The notes under the pieces were generated by a model, which did not search any database, had not been told where the DNA came from, and saw only the letters and a list, made by a program, of their open reading frames with translations. The position numbers and the translations under genes are program-made. Shown here one piece after another: positions 1-5,829 of a stretch of DNA of 10,434 nt. How positions within the stretch are numbered: position 1 is the first letter of the stretch; the number at the start of each line of letters is the position of its first letter. Origin of the DNA: Pyropia haitanensis (taxonomy: Eukaryota > Rhodophyta > Bangiophyceae > Bangiales > Bangiaceae); assembly GCA_008729055.1 (NCBI GenBank), contig SDUX01000018.1, forward strand, positions 1 to 10,434. Reading direction: 5' to 3'.

Positions 1-343
1 GGTTTCTGTTGGTTTAAGTGAAGGTTTTTTCGACTGCGTGCGATGGTGACAGGACTGCGGGTTGCCGGTTTCTATGGCTGTGTGAGCCGCGAACTTCGTA
101 GCATACCGGTTACGAGGTTTTACCGGTCGCGAAAATGGCGAGTTTTTCCCCGCGAGCTTTGTTGGCATCGTGGTGGTAGTGTGTTCCTGAGAAGTTGGCA
201 GCGGCGTTGCTTTTGACCCAATCCCCAACGTATTCCGCTTCTTCATCGTCGATGATGATACCGGACAGTTTGATCCTGTCTTCTGTCGCGGCCGGATTCC
301 AGTTCAGAATCTGCCCATCAGCCTCCAGTCGGAACTTGAGGAT
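1..343 (-). pseudogene. C-terminal remnant of sialidase/FAD-oxidoreductase fusion (golvesin/xanthan-lyase-type domain)
   Basis: This stretch is the continuation of the FAD-oxidoreductase gene, but it is out of frame with the main reading frame. Read on the minus strand from 340 it is open for 76 codons, to a TAA at 112-110. It begins with LKFRLEADGQILNW, the usual end of the oxidoreductase domain, and continues through SGIIIDDEEAEYVGDW to GTHYHHDAN, which resembles the start of the golvesin/Xly CBD-like domain that often follows this oxidoreductase. The same frame after the stop reads YEVRGSHSHRNR, also typical of that domain, so the stop looks premature. Nearer base 1, family-like fragments (SPVTIA, HAVEKTFT, LNQQK) alternate between two frames, suggesting further indels. 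The first two observations are firm. The last 70 bases are tentative. The gene runs off the window. Confidence 0.6.
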
Positions 344-1434
344 TCGTAATTGAGTTCCTGAACGGCGATCTTCTCATCAATAGCAAGACAGGCGGCCGTT
401 GCTGCAGACTGGCTGCTCACCATAAAGGGCGGTTCCATGCGGATGCTGGAAAAGGCGACATGACTGGCGGAAAGGGCAAAGGTAACAAAAAGATTTTCGC
501 ACTCGCCTTTCGCGGGAACGATCGCGCGGTAGTCAATTCCGTATGGCCCGAAACCGCCACGGCCTGCGGCAATCTTTCCTTCCCGGGTTACGACTCCGTT
601 CTTCACGATGCGACGAATTTCGTGGGCATCTGTTCCGTAGCTGCCGAGTGAAACGGGATGCGGGGAAATTTCACGTCCGTGCGTATGGTGTTCGGTCAGG
701 ACGAGGTCGCTCACCATTCTGCGACCTTCCCGAATGTAGACCTGGTGGGGCCAGCCGCCGTGGTCTGTAAATTCATCTTTCGGAAGGCCGAAACGAGCGA
801 GGTCTGATTTCACTTTTTCAGGGACCCGGGGATCGGTGCGCAGAAAGTGAAAGAGGCCCCGGTGATAGTCTTCCAGTTCCTGCGCCAGTTTTTCGCGCTC
901 GTCGTAGTTCGCCTCCGGCCAATGCCAACTCAAGCCGGGCAGGTTTCCTCCGAAGGTGGCGGTGTTGAAATCCCACTTTTTGTTGGGGAGGGGATCGTAT
1001 TTAGAAAACCAGCGCAGGTCCATGTCGTCGCCGTTGGCGAGACAGGCTTCGATGAATCGCCCGACGAGCTCGTAGCGTTCCGGATCGTAGTCGGTCGGCG
1101 GGTCGATCGGCAGACTGTTTTCCGGATCGGAGGAAAGGCACAGCCGGAAGCAGTAGGCCTGCACCCCGGGGGCCGCTTCTCCGGGCGTGCCCGGGTCACC
1201 TTCGTTGATCAGAGGGAGCAGACCGCTGGAGGGATCTCCTTTCACGACGTAAGGATCAAGCGGGAAGTCCCGGTCCCACGCCCCGAGTCCGCTCGGAAGG
1301 CGTCCGTTTTCTCCCGGTTGATCAAAGGTCTCGCGAGGTTCAAATTTGGGATTGTAGTGAATCCCGTTGAGCGTTTCCCCGTAGGTGGAATTCGCTTCGC
1401 GCATGAGCGTCCAGGTCACTCCGGCTTTCGCCAT
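304..1434 (-). CDS. FAD-dependent oxidoreductase, C-terminal part of a frameshifted sialidase fusion
   Basis: This 376-codon frame carries the C-terminal two thirds of an FAD-dependent oxidoreductase of the FAD_oxidored type (PF12831-like, often labelled xanthan-lyase-associated). It opens with MAKAGVTWTLMREANSTYGE, which in relatives directly follows a YEGDL stretch. Here YEG is left in the upstream frame, so the ATG at 1434 is not a real start but the re-entry point after a lost base. Family landmarks are DEFTDHGGWPHQVYIREGRRM (about 220-240) and the FAD-domain end GECENLFVTFALSASHVAFS (about 310-329), followed by SIRMEP and QSAATAACLAIDE (342-354). The last dozen residues (SSSSDWRLMGRF, then TGA) are not family-like. 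The conserved ending continues in another frame, which marks a second frameshift near 343. Substrate and reaction are unknown. The encoded fragment lacks the FAD-binding N-terminus, so it would not work alone. Confidence 0.8.
   Translation of the reverse strand: MAKAGVTWTLMREANSTYGETLNGIHYNPKFEPRETFDQPGENGRLPSGLGAWDRDFPLDPYVVKGDPSSGLLPLINEGDPGTPGEAAPGVQAYCFRLCLSSDPENSLPIDPPTDYDPERYELVGRFIEACLANGDDMDLRWFSKYDPLPNKKWDFNTATFGGNLPGLSWHWPEANYDEREKLAQELEDYHRGLFHFLRTDPRVPEKVKSDLARFGLPKDEFTDHGGWPHQVYIREGRRMVSDLVLTEHHTHGREISPHPVSLGSYGTDAHEIRRIVKNGVVTREGKIAAGRGGFGPYGIDYRAIVPAKGECENLFVTFALSASHVAFSSIRMEPPFMVSSQSAATAACLAIDEKIAVQELNYESSSSDWRLMGRF
343..344 (-). other. Frameshift site 2 in the fusion gene
   Basis: On the minus strand the coding frame changes at CGAATC. 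Adding one A in this short A run would read NYE-ILKFRLEADGQIL, matching the family ending, instead of the observed NYESSSSDW. The exact base is inferred. The frame change is visible directly. Confidence 0.65.
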
Positions 1435-3128
1435 GAGGTCCCCTCGTAGGTGGTATCGAGAAACATGGCGGCGCGAATCGTTCGCCCGTCTTCTGTCTGC
1501 AGTGCCGTGATTCGTTTCCCCTCTTTCTGCACGGATGCAAGCCGGGCGTTTCGGAGCACGGTCACGCCTGCTTCCATCGCCATTGTATCGAAGACCCGTT
1601 CCGCGACGTGCGGTTCAATAGAGTAGGCGCCGCCGGTTGCCGGCCCGCCCTTTTTGCTGCTGAATTTCTCGCCCCAGTTCAGCGTTTTTCCATAGCTGTC
1701 GACGAGACGGGTGAAATACTCCCTCGCGAGACCCCCGATGCTTCGAGGATCTCCGATATCTACGGCACTGAGTCCTCCCGAAGTCATCCCTCCGAGATGG
1801 GCACCTGGTTCCATCAGGATGACTTTCTTTCCCATCCGTGCTGCCTGAACGGCCGCTATGACTCCTCCTGACGTTCCGCCATAGACACACACGTCTGCCT
1901 CGAATTCCCCGGGATCGTCCGTCTGGCGGATCCATTCCAGGTTGCACCTCGCCACACTTAATTTGTCACCGGCAAAGCTTTGTTTCGGGCCGCGCCCGTA
2001 GAAGCAGAGAATCGTTCCCGATTTGGTCACGGCCAAATCGCTGTAGGCACTCCAGCCCGGTTCAATGCTTCGTTTGGTGGTCCAGGTTTCGCCTTCGTTC
2101 CGGCTGACATGCACGGTCAAATTCTTGCGATGACGACTTTTCCCGGGGTCAGGTTTGCCGCCACGACCGCCCTCGAGATTGTCGGGGTTGCTGAAGAGAA
2201 GCAGCTCTTCTCCACCGTGATCGTAGCGGATCAGGCCGCCCATGCAAATGGGCTCCACCAGTTCTTCCTGAAACCGGGGCTCACTCCAGTTGGTGGCTCC
2301 GTCAGGGCTGGTGACGATCACTCTGCGATGCGCTTTTGATTCGCTCCGGACATTGAGCATTACCGATCCGTCAGATCGTTCGACGGCGACAGTCTCGTTC
2401 GGATTGATAAATTCTCCGGTGTTCGGCACCGCGATCTCCCCGGCCACCCAGGTCTTGCCGCCGTCATCGCTGTAGATGGTTGCGGTGACGCTGGGGCGGT
2501 GCGCATTTCCACCCGTTCCCGTGGACAACCAGACAGGAACGACGAGGCGCCCGTTCCGCAGTTGAATGCTGTGGTTCGGGCCGGTCGCGAGCACCTTCCA
2601 GTCGTAGTCTTTGGTAAAAGCGGAAAAGGTCCCGGTGATCTCGGTTGGTTTGCTCCAGGTCACACCATCGTCGTCGCTTCGTTGGTAGAAACACCTCATG
2701 TATTCGAGGCAGAACAGCATGTGCACGGTTCCGTCGCGGTCGGCGATCAGCACTGGATTGTTGTAGGTGACCGAATCCGGATCGGTATGACTGAGCTGGA
2801 GGGCGAAGGGATTCTTCGCTTTCTCACCTTCGACGTGGACAATTTTTTGCGGGGCACTCCAGGTTTTGCCTTCGTCCGTCGAGCGGCGCAGGAGAATGTC
2901 GATATCGTCCCAGTCGCGTCCATCATTCTTCCGGGCTTCGCACCAGGCGAGAACGGAACCCTTTGCTGTCACGACGATTCCCGGAATGTGAAAGCGCTGG
3001 TAACCGAGGTCGCCGATTTCGAAAAGGTCGAATTTCTCGAGGAAGGGTTCTTCCGCCGCCTGTAGGGGCAGCTCGAATCGAGGAAGAAATACCAGGGCGG
3101 TCATAATGAGATACAGGAAACGAGTCAT
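1416..3128 (-). CDS. Secreted exo-alpha-sialidase (GH33-like) fused to the N-terminus of an FAD-dependent oxidoreductase; frameshifted
   Basis: The 570-residue frame begins with a signal peptide (about 1-24, cut near LQA/AEE). Residues 30-400 form a complete sialidase propeller. It has the RFHIP arginine motif (R45), an acidic GRDWDDID loop (D72 region), five Asp-box-type repeats (STDEGKTW 83-90, SDDDGVTW 151-158, SDDGGKTW 220-227, SPDGATNW 274-281, SRNEGETW 342-349), PNET (E245), NVRSE (second arginine, R261), an arginine cluster at 332-334, and a nucleophile tyrosine candidate in WSAYSDL (Y362). Residues 411-440 then give a Rossmann FAD-binding strand with the glycine-rich turn YGGTSGGV. 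The frame ends abnormally after FLDTTYEG with TSWRKPE and a stop, while the oxidoreductase continues in the 304-1434 frame. The expected role is periplasmic or surface release of terminal sialic-acid-like sugars plus an unknown oxidation. ATG 3128 is chosen because the signal peptide follows it; no Shine-Dalgarno site is evident. Confidence 0.85.
   Translation of the reverse strand: MTRFLYLIMTALVFLPRFELPLQAAEEPFLEKFDLFEIGDLGYQRFHIPGIVVTAKGSVLAWCEARKNDGRDWDDIDILLRRSTDEGKTWSAPQKIVHVEGEKAKNPFALQLSHTDPDSVTYNNPVLIADRDGTVHMLFCLEYMRCFYQRSDDDGVTWSKPTEITGTFSAFTKDYDWKVLATGPNHSIQLRNGRLVVPVWLSTGTGGNAHRPSVTATIYSDDGGKTWVAGEIAVPNTGEFINPNETVAVERSDGSVMLNVRSESKAHRRVIVTSPDGATNWSEPRFQEELVEPICMGGLIRYDHGGEELLLFSNPDNLEGGRGGKPDPGKSRHRKNLTVHVSRNEGETWTTKRSIEPGWSAYSDLAVTKSGTILCFYGRGPKQSFAGDKLSVARCNLEWIRQTDDPGEFEADVCVYGGTSGGVIAAVQAARMGKKVILMEPGAHLGGMTSGGLSAVDIGDPRSIGGLAREYFTRLVDSYGKTLNWGEKFSSKKGGPATGGAYSIEPHVAERVFDTMAMEAGVTVLRNARLASVQKEGKRITALQTEDGRTIRAAMFLDTTYEGTSWRKPE
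1440..1443 (-). other. Frameshift site 1 in the fusion gene (G run)
   Basis: The minus strand reads GAGGGGACCTCATGGCG. Four Gs give YEG-TSWRKPE and a stop. Five Gs would give YEG-DLMAKAG, the family sequence, joining the two frames. This is a one-base loss in a homopolymer. Confidence 0.85.
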
Positions 3129-3170
3129 AGTGATGGAATCGGGTTAGAGTGTTGAATCGACAAGGTTTCG

Positions 3171-3337
3171 CGAATTGACGAATCCTTTTAATGGCGGGCG
3201 CACGTTGAATGGCGGGCGCACGTTGCGACGTTGTGATGAGAGATGGAAGGTAAAGCGGAATTCATTTCGCAATTCGATTGCCCGGGAGGGATTTCTTATG
3301 GCCCAGCTTTGAGGGAACACGGCATTTCGTCAATTCG
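3171..3337. promoter_or_regulatory. Candidate operator set: TTCGTCAATTCG elements
   Basis: CGAATTGACGAA at 3171-3182 is the exact reverse complement of TTCGTCAATTCG at 3326-3337. A third near copy, CATTTCGCAATTCG, lies at 3263-3276 and differs from CATTTCGTCAATTCG (3323-3337) by one missing T. Three related elements within 167 bp between divergent genes suggest binding sites for one regulator. The arms are too far apart (143 bp) for a transcription terminator. Function is inferred only. Confidence 0.35.
3190..3225. repeat. Perfect tandem repeat, 2 x 18 bp
   Basis: AATGGCGGGCGCACGTTG occurs twice head to tail (3190-3207 and 3208-3225), followed by a partial echo CGACGTTG. Both copies are identical. 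It lies about 60 bp upstream of the sialidase fusion start and may be a slippage product or a duplicated binding site. Confidence 0.9.
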
Positions 3338-3521
3338 GGAGCAGGACGGGTTCCGGCTGTTTCACGGGGACGGCTTGTGACGGATTTTTGCAGAAGGCTT
3401 TGATAGGAAGCAGGGAAAGGGAGCACGAACGGAATAGGTCATTGCTCACTGCCACTTTTCAGATCTGAGTGATTATTCGGAATTTTTGCAACCATTGTCC
3501 TGTGCCAGCGTTCACTCCGGC

Positions 3522-4613
3522 ATGAAGATCGTTTCTCTACTCGCGTGTAGTGTTTTTCTCACAGGTACAGCATTGGCACAGCGCTCTCTCGCTGACAGGT
3601 TGATGAGTGCCGACTCTGATAATGATGGAAAGATAAGCAAGGAGGAAGCTCCTGACCGTCTGAAGCAAAATTTTGAGAGAGTAGACACCAATTCGGACGG
3701 ATTCGTTGATCGGGAAGAACTCAATGTTCTCGCGGAGCGACTCCAAAAAGGCAGGTCGATGAGGGAGGAATCCTCTCGCCCGGGGCGCCGCAGTGCAGGA
3801 CCGCTTCCTGAAGGCGTGACTCTCACTGAAGACATCGCCTATCGTGAAGGCAATCCCAAGTGGCGGCTTGATCTGTATTTGCCTGAGGGGGAATCTCCCG
3901 AAGGCGGGCGTCCGGGGATGGTTTTCGTTCACGGAGGCGGTTGGAAAAACGGAGATAAAAAGGGTGGGGTCTGGTCAAAAACGCCTGCGGAATATGCCGC
4001 CGATGGCTACATTGCGATCGGGGTGAACTATCGGCTCCATCCTGAGGTTGGGATGCTCGATTGTGTTGCTGATGTAAAATGTGCCGTTCGGTGGCTACGT
4101 GCCAACGCAGAGAAATACGGACTCGACCCGGATCGTATCGGAGCCTACGGGAATTCTGCCGGGGCGCATTTGGTATCCATGTTAGGTTTGACGGACGGCG
4201 ATGACGGGCTTGAAGGAGACGGTCCATTTGCTGATCAGTCGAGCCGGGTTCAAGCAGTTTGTGCTTCTGCGACTCCGGCAGATTTTTTGCGATGGGGATC
4301 CAAAGGTCCTCACGACTTTCCCCAACTCGCAGAAGGGGAGGGGACCGTTGAGGATCGCGCCGAAAAAGCCTCTCCCGTGACGTATGTCGGAGAGGGCGCA
4401 CCCCCATTTCTCCTGGTTCACGCGAAAGACGATCGCACCGTTCCCTACAAGCAAGGCGAAAAGCTTGCGGAGAAACTCAAGGAAGCCGGCGCTGACGTCA
4501 CATTCATGAGCTACGAAGACGGAGGACACGGTGTTTTCATTGCCAAGGGAGCCGAAACGAACCCGGCAATGGCCGAATTTTTCGATCGGATTCTAAGAAA
4601 GAAATCCAACTGA
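3522..4613 (+). CDS. Secreted EF-hand / alpha-beta hydrolase (carboxylesterase, BD-FAE type)
   Basis: A 363-residue protein if started at ATG 3522, chosen because MKIVSLLACSVFLTGTALA is a clean signal peptide; an upstream in-frame TTG (3486) would bury it. Two EF-hand calcium loops follow: DSDNDGKISKEE (31-42) and DTNSDGFVDREE (55-66). After a linker, residues 95-360 form an esterase with oxyanion motif HGGGW (137-141), nucleophile elbow GNSAG (S212), acid D304 in AKDDRTVP and H336 in GGHGVF, so the catalytic triad is complete. Relatives include acetylxylan and feruloyl esterases and related acyl-sugar hydrolases; the actual ester is unknown. EF-hand pairs ahead of secreted hydrolases are common in PVC bacteria and probably bind calcium for folding or attachment. 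It is the only plus-strand gene, diverges from the sialidase fusion and may share regulation through the 3171-3337 elements. Confidence 0.88.
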   Translation: MKIVSLLACSVFLTGTALAQRSLADRLMSADSDNDGKISKEEAPDRLKQNFERVDTNSDGFVDREELNVLAERLQKGRSMREESSRPGRRSAGPLPEGVTLTEDIAYREGNPKWRLDLYLPEGESPEGGRPGMVFVHGGGWKNGDKKGGVWSKTPAEYAADGYIAIGVNYRLHPEVGMLDCVADVKCAVRWLRANAEKYGLDPDRIGAYGNSAGAHLVSMLGLTDGDDGLEGDGPFADQSSRVQAVCASATPADFLRWGSKGPHDFPQLAEGEGTVEDRAEKASPVTYVGEGAPPFLLVHAKDDRTVPYKQGEKLAEKLKEAGADVTFMSYEDGGHGVFIAKGAETNPAMAEFFDRILRKKSN

Positions 4614-4626
4614 GAATCCGAGTTGG
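4606..4626. terminator. Possible bidirectional terminator hairpin
   Basis: CCAACT (4606-4611) and AGTTGG (4621-4626) form a perfect 6-bp stem with a 9-base loop, lying exactly between two convergent genes and covering the plus-strand stop codon. There is no clear T run on either side, so it would be a weak terminator. Confidence 0.3.
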
Positions 4627-4627
4627 C

Positions 4628-5800
4628 TTAGCGTTGTATCGGTCGCACTTTCGCCAGGAAGACGCGATTCGTGTCTCCGGGACGTTTTGCGCTGTGTGCC
4701 ACGCGCCCTTCCGCAACGGTGATCCAGGCCTCATTCGGGTTGATCTGGCAGACCCCTGAATTTCCAAGTGTAGCGTCGTTTTCGGGAACGAGAATCTGTT
4801 CAGTTGAGCGAAGAACCGTGAGGTTTTCTGTATCGATCTGACCGATGAAAAGTGGCGCCCGCTGACGCATGATGTGGTCGTTACCGGCGCCGCGGCGCGT
4901 GTAAATAAGATAGAGCCTCCCGCCGAGCTCCGCGAAATGTTGTTGAGTATTGTAACTGCCAAGTTCTTCGCCGTCGTCAAAAATCCAGGGGCGGTGAAGA
5001 TCGAAATTCAGACCGTCCCGGCTCTTCGTGACCCAGGCGCCGTCGTCGGCGCGCAGGGTGAGAAAAAACTCGTTTCCGAATTTCGTGACCGAAGGTTCGT
5101 AGAGCCCCCGTTTCGTGGGAATGTTATGTTCAGATCCGCGATCGAGAATCTCCAACTTTTTCCCGTCGAATGAGCAGAGCAGGACGGTGGACGTGTAGTT
5201 CCGCTTTTTCGATTTCTGATAACGAACCGGGAGGAGCAGTTTTCCATCGGGAAGCGTCACCCACTGGTGACAGCCGGCGTTGGGGGAAATGATTTCTTCT
5301 TCTTCCCGTTCCGGCATCTCGAGGATTCCCAGCGGGCCGCATGTAAGGGTATCAGGATCGAGGCTCGCCCATGCGATTTGTTCGCGCTGATTGTTCTCCC
5401 GGATGCCGCCTTCGAACTGAAAAATTTTCCCGGTGATCAGGATTTTCCCGCTCGCGGGATGCCATTGCGGCCAGAGATCTCCGGGAACGGCTTCGTATCC
5501 GTCTGTTTTCCGGAAACGCTTCAAGGAGGGAATCACCGTTGGTTCGCTCCAGGTCTTTCCGAGATCGCGCGACGTGGAAAGAAAAACATCGTGAAAGCCA
5601 TGCGCCCCGACACGGGCCGTTTTCGACATGGTAGTGATCGAGAGGGGATTCTTGCCGGGAACATGCGCGGAGCGGGCCTGCGTCATGTCCCACTCTGTCG
5701 TCCCTTCTGTGATCGTGGAGATCTCAACGGTAAGCGTTTCTTCGGACCGGGATTGCTCGATGGCAAGCAATGTGATGATCAGCAAAGGGAGGGATTTCAT
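4628..5800 (-). CDS. Secreted sialidase-superfamily (BNR/Asp-box) propeller protein
   Basis: A 390-residue protein with a signal peptide (MKSLPLLIITLLAIEQSRS, cut near 19-20). One good Asp box, STSRDLGKTW (75-84), is followed by SEP, and a weaker one is KSRDGLNF (259-266). Repeated beta-strand patterns such as LPDGKLLLPVRY (183-194) and LGGRLYLIYTRR (292-303) fit a sialidase-type propeller. The RIP arginine motif and a clear arginine triad are not visible, so true sialidase activity is doubtful. Conserved-looking polar stretches (LWPQWHP 109-115, NAGCHQW 174-180, LYEPSV 233-238, NTQQHF 284-289) could line a different active site. It is the last gene of the minus-strand cluster, 29 bp after the tandem esterase, and ends 14 bp from the convergent esterase. 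No Shine-Dalgarno site is evident before ATG 5800. Confidence 0.8.
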   Translation of the reverse strand: MKSLPLLIITLLAIEQSRSEETLTVEISTITEGTTEWDMTQARSAHVPGKNPLSITTMSKTARVGAHGFHDVFLSTSRDLGKTWSEPTVIPSLKRFRKTDGYEAVPGDLWPQWHPASGKILITGKIFQFEGGIRENNQREQIAWASLDPDTLTCGPLGILEMPEREEEEIISPNAGCHQWVTLPDGKLLLPVRYQKSKKRNYTSTVLLCSFDGKKLEILDRGSEHNIPTKRGLYEPSVTKFGNEFFLTLRADDGAWVTKSRDGLNFDLHRPWIFDDGEELGSYNTQQHFAELGGRLYLIYTRRGAGNDHIMRQRAPLFIGQIDTENLTVLRSTEQILVPENDATLGNSGVCQINPNEAWITVAEGRVAHSAKRPGDTNRVFLAKVRPIQR

Positions 5801-5829
5801 TGTGCTTTGTCAGCCAGAGGGAGCGGAGC

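Larger units (their letters stand above)
3129..3521. other. Divergent intergenic region between the sialidase fusion and the EF-hand esterase
   Basis: About 390 bases without a gene. It must hold the promoters for both divergent genes, but I could not place a convincing -35/-10 pair. It contains a tandem 18-bp repeat (3190-3225), a 12-bp inverted repeat (3171-3182 with 3326-3337) and a related element at 3263-3276, described separately. No small ORF with family-like sequence was seen. Confidence 0.7.

Noticed and set aside
1440..1443. Programmed ribosomal frameshifting in the sialidase fusion
   Set aside because: There is no slippery heptamer with a following hairpin or pseudoknot that I can see, and other frame breaks occur in the same gene; an indel is simpler.
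847..1449. Plus-strand open frame of 200 codons opposite the FAD oxidoreductase
   Set aside because: The opposite strand carries conserved oxidoreductase motifs throughout; this frame is a shadow.
3442..3476. Sigma-70-like promoter TTGCTC / GATTAT upstream of the EF-hand esterase
   Set aside because: The spacing is about 23 bases, well outside 16-18, and both hexamers are weak.
3486..3521. Upstream TTG start for the EF-hand esterase
   Set aside because: It would add 12 residues before a clean signal peptide that begins exactly at ATG 3522.
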